Origin: Actinostola sp. cb2023
Lineage: Eukaryota > Cnidaria > Anthozoa > Actiniaria > Actinostolidae
Assembly (NCBI GenBank): GCA_033675265.1
Contig: JAUJYZ010000925.1
Span: 1 to 64,000 of the forward strand
DNA length: 64,000 bases
Direction: 5' to 3'
In this document: in pieces, positions 46,870 through 57,609 of the stretch
Numbering within the stretch: the first letter of the stretch is position 1
Layout: every line of letters begins with the position of its first letter
Notes under the pieces: model-generated
Told to the model about the DNA's origin: nothing
Databases searched by the model: none
What the model saw: only the letters and a program-made list of their open reading frames with translations
Program-made: the position numbers and the translations under genes

Positions 46870-47510
46870 TAGTTAAAGTGATTTATTAACATTGTTCAAA
46901 AGTGACTTTACAAGAATCCATGAAACAAAAACTGATTGAATTGTCTACTATTTCATGGGTAAATGGGTAAATCTTTAACAGGAACTCAACTTATCCAAAG
47001 ATAATGTACATGTACAAGAAGAGTGCTTATACTTAATCCATGAAACTGAACAGTGCTAAATAATTAGTACTTATCAATAATAAACTGATAACACAATAGA
47101 AAAAACCATTAGCACTGTTTTAGGGATTAGTCTGAACACAGAAGATGGATGACTATAGCAACACAGACTCAGCATCACATTTATCATTTGTAGGTGCGAG
47201 AAAAGACAAACTTGCTAATTCATGAGTCTGCATATGTTGCTAGTGTGAACCAGATTTATGAGTCGTTAATAAATAAAACTTTGAAACATAGATTGCTTTG
47301 AAACAATCAAAATGTGTTAAAGACCAACATGCCTATACTAACTATTTAGAAGATTTGTTAACCAATGCTTTGAAAAGTTCCAACTGCATTTTTATCTGTT
47401 GTTCCTGTAACTGAGTTCTTCTTTGCTCTACAGCAAGTGCATCTTTTTTTTGTTTTTGTTTTTTGTTTTGTTTTTTGTTTTGTTACAATATTTCTTTATT
47501 ATTTGAAGAT
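46870..47510. other. intergenic with MITE fragment
   Basis: A degraded copy of the 1.1-kb-region MITE family lies near 47,050-47,140. The T/G-rich tract at 47,445-47,485 is the A-rich tail of the LINE fragment beginning at 47,515 (minus strand). Confidence 0.5.
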
Positions 47511-47514
47511 ATCA

Positions 47515-49330
47515 CTATTTCTTTACAATTTCTTGGTAAATGTTATAGCTATATATGTATATGAATAACTTATAAAGTATTCTAGCAATTTTTAAAGAAT
47601 AATATAAATTGATTTTTAAAATAAATTTCTCCCATTTTTTAAAATGTATATCGAGTTTGTTATCATTTATCGCGATGCGCGCTTCCATTTGAATCGTTCT
47701 TTTAACTAATCTTACAAATATTTCTAGAAAAGGGTATATGTTATTTAAACGACCGTGAAAAAGAGTTTTTTTACCTAGAATTATCAGATGATTTAATAGT
47801 AAAAACTGTTCATCAATTTCGTATAACCCAGATAGGATATGTTGTGCTTCTTTTATACACATCTTTCCAACCATTCGCTCACTCTTGACCAAAAGTTTCG
47901 TACATAAATACAATGGCAAAAAAAGATGTTCTAAAGTTTCTTCTTCTTCCAGGCAAAAGGAACAGGTAGAAGAGTCACAATAGCTAAACTTTTTTAACCT
48001 AACATTGGTACTAACAATTATGTGAAGGATTTTATATTGAAATTCTCTGGTGCTAGTGTCTAAAGCAACTTTGAAAGGCAAAGCGTAAATTTCCTTCCAA
48101 TTAAGGGTAAGATTTGAAAATAGAACGTTGTATATATCTTGTGCTGTAGGTTTTTGGAGAAGACTAGATGTCAAGATTTTGTAAAAACAATTAGAGTTTG
48201 TTTTATCAATATCAATTTCCTTGGAATTAAGCTTAACTTTAAGGTTTTGTTTTGTCACGAGCTCTTCGAGATCGTAACTGTTTAATGCTAGTATTGATTT
48301 TGAGCAGTCAGGTGGCAAAGCATTGATTAAAGCGAACCAATCTAGAAAGTTATTCGATTTAAGGCCTCTTTCCTTCAAGTTGTTCCAAGACCAGAATTTT
48401 CCGTTCGGTTTTACCATGTCTCTGCAGCTAAATATTCCAATTTTAATGTATTCCAGAAAGTAGCATGAGTATTATTGATTCTTTATATGTGATATTTATA
48501 AAACGAGAGGCCGTGTTGTATCATTTAAACTGATATTTAATAATTTCCGATGGAAAAAGTTAAAGAAAATCACAAATTTGTAGGTAAGAGATGACTGTTA
48601 CACTGCGATCATGCGCACTGAACACCACAACTCGTCCCACATTTGAAAGATATATTGTAGGTGTCAAAAGGAACCGAGTAATATTATTCAAAAAATGCCT
48701 ATGTGAAGGTCAGTGATGCGATACTAAAACTGAGACCTTTGCATACAGGCCTGTGTTTCGGGTAGTCAGTTCTAGAACTGATTAACGAAACAGGAGTGTT
48801 ATATCACTTTTAGTTATAACACTCATGTTTATTCATGAGTGTTATAACTAAAAAGTTATAACACTCATGTTTTATTAATCAGTTCTATAACTAAAACCTG
48901 GCAGGTCTGTACGGGGGTATAAAGGTCCATGCACCTGACCAAATGGACAGCTGCCATTGGCCTAATGGCTCATGAATTATTAATGCTTTTTAGAAGTTAT
49001 CATTATTCCAAATAATTTGATCTAAAGTATTCTTAGGTTCTACAATGATATGATTAGAGAAGGGTAGAGCGGTAGACCACAGCGTTAAGCATTCTTTAAA
49101 AAAGGGTGATAATGTTAACAATCTGAGGGTGTTTGTCTTGAAGTTGCATTGAAGTAGAAAGGATTTACCAACCGACTGGAGTAGGCTATCTAATATTAAC
49201 ATCCAAGGCTGTTTATCCTCGCAAACACAGTATCGTTTAAAAAAAGAGAGTTTTTAAACCTCCTTGCTCGTAATCTTGAATCAATTCACGTCTTTTTACT
49301 TTATCTTTTCCTTTTCAAATAAAATTATAA
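47515..49330 (-). pseudogene. LINE (non-LTR) ORF2 C-terminal fragment
   Basis: The first part (48,420-47,515, 300 codons open) carries FQYKILHIIVSTNVRLKKF and a zinc knuckle CSFCLEEEETLEHLFL, typical of the C-terminal end of L1/Tx1-type reverse transcriptases. The upstream part (about 49,270-48,990) reads CVCEDKQPWMLI, LTLWSTALPF and DQIIWNNDNF from the same protein. Between them about 500 bp (48,480-48,985) is an inserted palindrome-rich stretch. The 3' end is followed by a T/G-rich tract consistent with an A-rich tail. The fragment is 5'-truncated. Confidence 0.8.
48480..48985. mobile_element. palindrome-rich insertion inside LINE
   Basis: AGTTATAACACTCATG and its complement occur three times around 48,815-48,880, and CAGTTCTAGAACTGATTAA / TTAATCAGTTCTATAACT form the outer pair. 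The insertion separates two parts of one LINE reading frame. No coding sequence. Confidence 0.55.
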
Positions 49331-49671
49331 ATAACTGTATTAGCTTCTTTTATTATTTCTTTCGAATTGGGTAGCTGTGAAGCACGATAGATGAATTTTG
49401 ATAGTGCAAAGGTTTTAAAGTGCTTATGCAACGAAATGTTCGACCTCATTTTTTTGGCATAAATTAGAAGTCTAGGTTAACATTTTTTAATTAGAACCGT
49501 TATTTTCGAAAGAAGTTGATTATAAGTCCGAATTTTTCTTGCCAAAAGATGAACCGGAAGTGCGAACTCTTGAGACGCCATTTTGAATTGCCGTGACGTC
49601 ACAACGATGACCCACATCTGACACACTACTCACTAGACAGGCTGTCGTTAAAACGCGCACTGCAAACTGCT

Positions 49672-49732
49672 GGCTGCGGACTGCGGACTGCGGGCTGGGG
49701 CTGCGTACTGCGGGCTGAGGGCTGCGGACTGT
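49672..49732. repeat. 10-bp GC-rich minisatellite
   Basis: About six imperfect copies of CTGCGGACTG or CTGCGGGCTG. Confidence 0.85.
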
Positions 49733-49734
49733 AG

Positions 49735-51375
49735 AATTGGTAGAACTAAGAAACTGAAACGAAATAAAAAATAAATAAATGGAAAAATAAAAGTTCATTC
49801 AAATTAAACCGGCACCGGGTATGATAGCTCTTAAATTCAGCAAGAGAATATGAAATTCAGTCATTACCTGACAAAGTAAATCACTCATCACTACACAGAC
49901 CCTGAAATTTTATATACGCCGTAGCACATAGACATAAGTGGGTTCCCGTCGAGCGGTTACTGATCTTCGAAGCACCCTGGATGTATTCGAATTTCGACAG
50001 CAAATGAAATCCGAAACTAAAACAGCCAAATAATAACGGAGAGCTTGGACTGAATGAAATCCCTACTTCTGAATGGACTTTACGATGAGCCTGCAGCGTG
50101 AAAAAGTATACTGAAGATAGTGACGTAAATAACAGTGAAAATGACGTATGTATCAATCATATCAAGCCGGTTGCGGCGGAGTATTAGTATAAACGCATAT
50201 GTATGAAGACGATTTCTACGGTGGCCCATATAGTCCGGGAGCATATGTCAGAAATTTAGGTCCCGTGGGAAATCCGTGATAGAATTAAGCCACCGGTCTA
50301 GTTGTGTCAAGGGGACCTCAAGTAACAAGAAAAATGTTGTTGCCAAGTTTGCAACTTGCACCGAGTCATTTTAGGGGCTATTTAAAAAAATGACGTAATG
50401 ACCCAGCATGAAAACGAGGCTGGATTATAAAACTGCTTATAACATCAGATATGGATGGAACTTCACTAAAATCACAGAGACTATAACACATAATGTTCTC
50501 AGTGTCCTGAGATGCTCTGTGGCTAGTCACGTGGCTAGTCACGTGACCGCTCGAGGCGCCTGATTTTTTCCGAACATTTGTTCTGTATATACTCATCATA
50601 CGAGTTTCTTTATCAATATATATGCTTTTTTAAATATATTTAATTATACCCTGCTAGCAGAGCTTACTCTTTGGTCGATGTTTTTTCATTTTGCTGTTGA
50701 TGACTATTGGCTTTTGAAAGTTTCCACTTTCAAAATCAACTCAAAATATTTACTATACATATAACCTCCAAAAAGGTTCCTCCATTAACTATTATATGGG
50801 GTTTATATTTATTCAGTCAACTCTCTCTCTCCAACGTATTCAGTCCAGCTTTGTAGTAATGTGAATAAAGAGTGCAGCAGACTAACTAGACAAACAGCAC
50901 AAAGGTGAAACATCGCCTATCTTTGCCTATCTGGCTATTTATCCCCCCACATCATAGAAAATACAACCAATATCAGATAACTGAATTGCTGTTGCATGTT
51001 GTCCATATTCGGCGGTATTCCACTGTTTTCCTCTTGTATTTTCTTTGTATAGATACTCGCCTATTTTAAGGCTTGTGTGTGCACTTAGAAAATACAAGTG
51101 ACATGTGGGATATTCCATGGTATGCTTTTCAAAAGCATTGTATAACTAGCATATACTGGTGGCCCACTTCGAGACTTTACAGTATATCCAATTGAACAAA
51201 CATGTCAGTCCTCATCAACTAATTAATAATTTACTGACTGTGTTATGCCAGTATCCAAATAAACAATTAATTTAATTTGAATACCCGTAGTATCAAAAAT
51301 CTTAAACTTGGTGTGACTCTATGGGATTTAGGGCTGATGATACAATATTATAATAATTTAAAATAATATCATAAT
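49735..51375. other. intergenic, little recognised
   Basis: A 12-bp direct duplication GTGGCTAGTCAC at 50,519-50,543 creates two E-box-like CACGTG sites. No exon is supported. Confidence 0.4.
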
Positions 51376-51426
51376 ATTTATATTACTGCTGTCATGGCCA
51401 ATCTGCCCCTCACATAATTGACATGT

Positions 51427-51541
51427 AATAGACATTTCCGATTTAGCGGCATAGGCATAGTATATTCCACGCTCGATAACAAAGACCGCCATACTATATG
51501 CCTATTCCGCTCATATGCCGCTAAATCGGAAATGTCTACTT
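51427..51541. mobile_element. 115-bp hairpin MITE
   Basis: TAGACATTTCCGATTTAGCG and its exact complement form arms of about 29 bp. The hairpin lies at the 3' end of the RecQ-like pseudogene. Confidence 0.85.
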
Positions 51542-51544
51542 CAA

Positions 51545-52674
51545 TATCAATTGATCCTAAACATACATCAGGACAAGAATTACATGGACATTTTTTAAGC
51601 AATTACTGCAACAGGAATGAGCCTCTTTTTTAATGCTGTCCACTAATGGTGAGCCCATGTACTTGAGTTAAGCTTTACGTAGACAATATTCCATCAAACA
51701 GAACTCCCTCATCTCAGATGTCTGGCTTGTTTGTATAATCCATGGTAATACAACAGGGCCTTAGATGGTTTACCATCCCTACCAGCTCTACCTATTTCTT
51801 GGAAATAGGATTCGGTACACCAATGTGGATCACCTGTCTAACATCAGGAATGTTAACTCCAATTCCTATCGCAACTGTTGCAAATATGACACAAGCGATT
51901 TTGTGAGTGGATTTCCTGTGAGTTGCTTTAGGATTTGTTCCTTCATTTCTTTTTTCTGGGGTGCATGATATTGAGCAAAAAGGCAGTTTTCAGGGGTTTT
52001 CTCTGCAATTAGTGGGTAGTAACTACACTCACCCAGAATATGCCGAAACAACTTGAATGCATAACCACACCATTTAAGTGAAAGGAAAATAAAAGTTAGA
52101 GGATATGTAATAAATTGTATCTTTAGATAAATTGCAGTGGGAAGCAGTATAGATTCAAAACTATCAGCACCAGAGGAGGCAGGCGGCAGGCTTTCACTTT
52201 TCCTTATGAATAAATATGTTCTCTCTATTCAAATTGGCAACTACAACGTAAAGATTTTGAAACATCACTGATTTCTTTAATACTTTTTGGAGCTGTTGCT
52301 GTTCAAGCCAAACATGGAGCATGTAAGAAAATAGAGCGAAGCTGACAATTTTTTGAGAAATCAGGACGGAATTCGTGTCCCCATTCTTCTACAAAATGTG
52401 CGATAACGATAACGCATGCCATAAGCCGGTCTTGGTACTCTTCAGATAGTAGAATGCGCCTTTGAAGACACGAAAGCTTCAGGATGAGCAAATACGATTT
52501 GATAATTTCCTTTAGGTAGGCGTTCATCAGTTTCAACCCCAGTCTCAATCATCCCACAATCATCGTCGATTTAATGACGATTTACTGGTGTTGATATTGA
52601 AGCTTCAATGCCACGAGATTTGAGGGTCTTTGGTCTTCTACTAATGCATTTAGATGGATAACAACTAAGACTAT

Positions 52675-52706
<32 letters not shown>

Positions 52707-53268
52707 TGATTTGCCAAGAGCAGGTGAGTTTACAAAAGTACACAAGGTCTCCTACAAGGTAAATCACCCAACCCAACCCCGTAACATAAGTAATCCACTC
52801 CAAGATACGCCCCACTATGCTTCGTTTTCCTTCTTGTCGGTGTTGATAATCAAATATCAACGGTAGCAAATGGAAGACAACTGACTTTCCGTATCCAGTT
52901 GGAAGAACAGCAATAGTGTCTCTTCCTAAGTACAACGATTCTAAAATATTTATCTGCTTTACTTTTAGAAAAATATCTTCATACCTCGCAGATTTCACGC
53001 TGCCGTAATGGTCGCGAGATTGAACGGATTTACCGCGCTGAAAGTCGCGACAAAATAACACGGGCAGTGTCGACTGATTTGATGAACGAGAAGGGACATA
53101 GAGAGTTCGGCTCTCTAGATGTGTAAAGGACTCCTCACAGCGTAAAAGGCCACGTTCAATTTCTAACAGAACAGCTTCGTGGAAACGTAAGACGGCCACC
53201 AACTCGTACTGCATGGCCAGGTGCATGATGTGCATTAGATGTTTAAGGCGAAACTTAGTCTCAACCAC
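51545..53268 (-). pseudogene. RecQ-like DNA helicase, broken
   Basis: On the minus strand: KQINILESLYLGRDTIAVLP then TGYGKS (Walker A, about 52,890), FAHPEAFVSS, then FVEEWGHEFRPDF and APCLA-stop-[42 protein letters not shown] and [16 protein letters not shown] (motif VI), ending with a Cys-rich tail. The Walker B/DEAH box is changed: ACVIVIAHFVEEWG replaces the expected DEAH, destroying the catalytic acids. TGA replaces Leu in CLALTATA and several frame changes follow. Family members unwind DNA 3' to 5'; related genes occur in many invertebrate mobile elements. Confidence 0.8.
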
Positions 53269-53442
53269 TGATAATCCAGGACACAGTCGAATTTGTCCAA
53301 ATCCGGCGACGAACTCTTCGAGGGTGATATCGTCGTATCAGGCTTCACCTCGAACTCAAGAAAAGCTCAAGTGACTATGCGGCCAATGCTGGGAATCGCG
53401 AACAGCACTTGTAATGTTTGCCTCTTTCCCAGACATTAACTT

Positions 53443-53830
53443 ACCCGGGACATTTGTTGAAGGATGCTCAGGCTCGACTTCACTCTCCACGGACTCGTCT
53501 CGTCATCAGTTAGACCCAAGGATGCAAGTTGACGATCTGCCTGATGAACGAGACCTTCCATGTTCCTAAGGTCAGAGACATTGACAGTGGAAGGCGAAGC
53601 GGCAGCTTGACCCGCATTAACTGATCGACGAAGGGCATCGTTGTCTTGGTGAAGCGAAGACATTTTGTCAGTAAATGCCTGAACCGCCTGCATAACAGTA
53701 GCAAGCGTCGGTTCAGAGCTGGTATTGCTCGAGGATGGAGGAGACTGATTTCATCTTCGCAAACGCCAAATCGACCTGCTCGATTAAGAATCAAGTCGGC
53801 TTCGGAGATCTTGGGACCCGTAGTGCTTGC
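53443..53830 (-). pseudogene. unidentified broken ORF, possible element protein
   Basis: The end of the block reads MQAVQAFTDKMSSLHQDND and NVSDLRNMEGLVHQADRQL, a coiled-coil-like stretch ending at a GTAAGT donor. Upstream in other frames are KISEADLILNRAGRFG and QVDLAFAKMKS, so two frame changes interrupt what looks like one protein. I do not recognise it; gag-like or accessory transposon protein is possible. Confidence 0.4.
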
Positions 53831-53839
53831 TCCCTAAAC

Positions 53840-54765
53840 CGAGAGTGATGAGATGCGATCCAATATCTCGTGTACAAGATAACAAGGGGCAAATCCTCGA
53901 GCCAACCCCTTCCGCACCGCAAGGCATGTTCTGTGAAAGAGCACTTCAAATCCATAACTATAACTCGTGTTAGATCTCGCAATGAATACAACTGACATAC
54001 ACGGTGTGTTCAGCCAGGGATGGGCAAAGGTTGGTGTGATACTCTCATGATATAATCTTCAGGTCTGCAATAAGTAGAAGCCAAAATGTCCTCTTTCTCG
54101 TGATGGTAACATGTCACACTCGATCGAAGCGAATATCAGTTTACCCTGTACGTCACAGAACGTTTCAAAGGGTCTACCTAAAGACTCTAGAGACTCCTAT
54201 CCTAGTTACTGAACTATACAACAGCGTTTAATAAAGTGAAGGAAAGGCTAGTTAGTCACTAACTGCGCGAGATAACAAGAATACTCAAAAATACATATAT
54301 ATTCAAAAATACTCACTGGAATACATCAATTGTAGTTGATTTGACCTTTTGGATCTGACCTTTCCATAGATAAACATGCATGAAAGTCAAACTGTTTATG
54401 TAGTTACAATTTAAAATCGATTTTAGGTGTTATTATAGACCACACTAACACATTTTGGTTGTCACCGATTCATTAAGTAACAGCGTCAAAACACCTTACT
54501 TTCATCACGATCATATCGTAGATCTATCATAGTTCGTTTTGAGTTTCATCGAAATAGATAATACATAAGATTGTAGTTCTGAAGTGTTATAATGTGTATA
54601 ATTGATTTAGACTTCCGTTAGACAACATATTATGAGAGTTGGGAAATGTTATTCAAATCCTCATCAATTATTCACGAGGTAATTAGCCAATCAGATGACC
54701 CGATTTTGATCCCGTGACAATACTTGAAACCACATAAAGCTCCCAAACAAACTGGAAATATGTTC
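53840..54765. other. intergenic, nothing recognised
   Basis: No supportable exon, tandem repeat or long hairpin. Confidence 0.4.
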
Positions 54766-54876
54766 TATTGTATTTCTAGACCAATTGCAACACTGTTCCA
54801 GTGTCCTTGGACTTGAAATTTGTTCAAGGCCAAGGACACTGGAACAGTGTTGCAAATGGTCTAAAAATACAATAGC
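54766..54876. mobile_element. 110-bp hairpin MITE
   Basis: TTGTATTTCTAGACCA and TGGTCTAAAAATACAA bound arms of about 48 bp containing AACACTGTTCCAGTGTCCTT and its complement. Confidence 0.85.
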
Positions 54877-55275
54877 GAATAATAAGGCCAACAACAACGT
54901 TCAATGCAATACACGCTTATTCCTAACAGTCCGTCTTGCCACATCGTGTCTTCTTCTTCATCAGTGACCACCGAGTTTTCCTCTTTTTGGTTGGTAATTC
55001 CAAGACGGTGAAGATCTTTCATCTCTGCATCTAGCATGCAGCATGCAGCGCACTTTACGTAAGAAACTGTGACTGCAAGAAGAAAAATTAAAATATAATT
55101 ACACGTTAATCACGATAATGTCATCCAGGAAATATGATACGTAATAAGGCACATAAAAGGCTTAGGCCATGTTAAACTGATGTTAAATATTTGAAGTGCA
55201 AGCATTTTTACGCGCATTTCTACTTCATTAGAACTGCTTTTGATTGCACATTACACAAGAGACCACCAATTAAAC

Positions 55276-55881
55276 TACCCTGGTTCCAGAGGCTACTATT
55301 AGTGGGGAGGCGAGCGAAGAATGGGGCCTGGGAAGGAGGAAAAGTAGCCTCTGGCCTAATTGAACGCAAACCTCACTTCCATGAGGACAGAATTTGTCCT
55401 AACTTTTTGATTGTGTAATAGCAACCACGTGTTCTATTTTCGCCTGTAATTGGCTAGAATGTTTACACGGGAAAACCGGTTGTTGATGTTCAAGCTACTA
55501 CTGATATTTGAAACTTTGGCAGTTATAAACAACTTACTATTCTGATTTCTTTATTGGTCCAAGTAAGCGATGAGTGAATAAAAGTTATAAGTAACACATT
55601 TAAGACAATGAAGAGATGAGAAATAGAGTTAGGAACAGCTGGTTTGGGCTGTTTTCAAACACGAATACAACCCAACTGAAATGTGAACTTCCAGCTCTGT
55701 ACGCGTGATTGACCTAAGCATGACCTAAGCAAATAGAAATCTGTCAATACCAACACCATTAGCGAGTTTCCAGAGTTTAATATTTCGGCATCGAAGTGAG
55801 ACAGACGCCACGTTAGCCCAGAGGCTCGTCCTTCGGACTCGACTTTGTGGACCCGACTTTCGAGACTCTGGAACCAGGGTA
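55276..55881. mobile_element. 606-bp TIR element, 9-bp target duplication
   Basis: TACCCTGGTTCCAGAG at the left and its exact complement at the right, with a perfect CAATTAAAC duplication (55,267-55,275 and 55,882-55,890). No transposase frame inside. The 9-bp duplication favours a Mutator-like relative. Confidence 0.85.
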
Positions 55882-56163
55882 CAATTAAACAGATGCAAAT
55901 AAACATTTCTATTTCCCGTATTTTTCCTTTTTTAACATCATTAGAGCTTAGCAAAGGGAAACGCAACCGAGTATTTTCCAAGCGGACTCTTTTATGTAGG
56001 AGATACAATGTCTTACTGTTATGTTTTGAAATCCTAATTTCAAATTTGAATTGCAACTTAAAATTTAGTTTCGTTTTACTATTGAAATAAGCACTTGTAC
56101 ATGTGTTCACAGATTCCTCCCGAATAATTGATGAGGATTTGAAGTCGTTCGAAGTCCTCCAAT

Positions 56164-56278
56164 TCGGACTTGACGGGATTTCAAAGTCCTTGCAATTGTT
56201 CCAGTCCTCGGCTGCGCCTCGGACTGGAACTAATTGCGCGGACTTTGAAATCCCGTCAAGTCCTCATTGTCGGACTTT
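56164..56278. mobile_element. hairpin repeat
   Basis: GGACTTGACGGGATTTCAAA and its inverse, plus GTTCCAGTCC/GGACTGGAAC around a GC-rich loop, make arms of about 48 bp. Confidence 0.85.
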
Positions 56279-56279
56279 A

Positions 56280-57600
56280 AACATTACTTCAGTTCAAAAA
56301 AAAAGGCTCAACAATTATGGCGGGAAAAATACACGAGATCATAGGTATTTTGAGCGCGTCTCACGGAGCTGCAATTTAACGGCTCAAATTGGAATTTGCT
56401 GATTGTGAGACAGAATATGTCAGGCTTACAATATATCATCAAATGATTTGGATAAACAGCCGCACCTCTGAGAAAAGACGTTCTGAAATTGCCTCAAAAT
56501 TAGCATACGATATTTTGGCGCGTGCAATAATTCCGAAATTCGATGAAAAATTCGCGTTTAATTAAAATCAGGATATTTCGTTTGAAGAACATAATTTAGA
56601 CGACAAACAACATAAACAATTGATATGGGTACTCAGAAATGTTGCAAAATGTATTTTAGCGAGCGTCAAACTTGCCATATATTTAACGTGACGTCAGGGC
56701 CGGCGAAGGCCAAAACAAGAGGGGGTGGTCTAACTATGGAACGAAAGACCGGACAAATTTCTAAATACCACCATTCTTAATCATTTCGGATAGACATTAA
56801 ATGCTGTAAGTTTGAGGTCAATCGGCCAACCCCCATCTTTCAACTTTGCCTGGTTTTCTCAGACAATCACTCTTAAGGTACCTGCACTGGCTAAAATTGG
56901 TCATTTTTGCTTGCACAATATAATCTACAATATTTTTAGAATCTGATAATATTTTTTTTTTCATGAATTTCTCACCCTAAGGTGATAATCTAATTAAATT
57001 GTTGACATAACATTTTCTGATATATGTTCGTTTTCTATAAAAACTAATCAACTTTAGTCAAATGTGAAGATCAAATTCATTTTGTATCAGCATAACGAAC
57101 AAATCTGTGCGAGAGTTTTACTGGAGATGATATAATGACAACGATATAGCTCATTTGCAAAAGCAAAATGTATGCATATGTTACATATTAACAACTACAC
57201 ACAAATACCTACACTCGCACAGATTTCTTTGTTGTCATGTTTCGTTCATTTGTGGTAAGTTTCCTTCAAATATCTTTGATAGTTTTTCCAGAAAATTAGC
57301 TTGAGTGACGAATAGTAGCTCCAGGACTTGTAATTTGTTCGAAAAATAGGTCTGTAGTCCCTTGAAGTAAGGCAAAACATCGACAATTGTTGGCCATCGA
57401 TCGCTTGGCCGTCATTTTGTATTTTCCAGCTTATTTCCGCTGTTCACAAAGTCTGTGTTCTTCGATCGAAGCATTTTTACTCACTATACCCATGTGGAGT
57501 GTGTTTTGTTTTGTCGTTGCTAGGTGTTGCCAGAATCAACAGTAATACAGCGCATGCGCCAGAACAGCGTGGTTTCATTTTGCACGTATATTGATAAACA
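56280..57600. other. intergenic, nothing recognised
   Basis: AATCTGTGCGAGAGTTTTAC near 57,100 and CTCGCACAGATTTC near 57,214 are inversely related, suggesting a small degraded hairpin repeat. The last 200 bp precede the Mutator-like gene and may hold its promoter. Confidence 0.4.
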
Positions 57601-57609
57601 TTGAACGAA

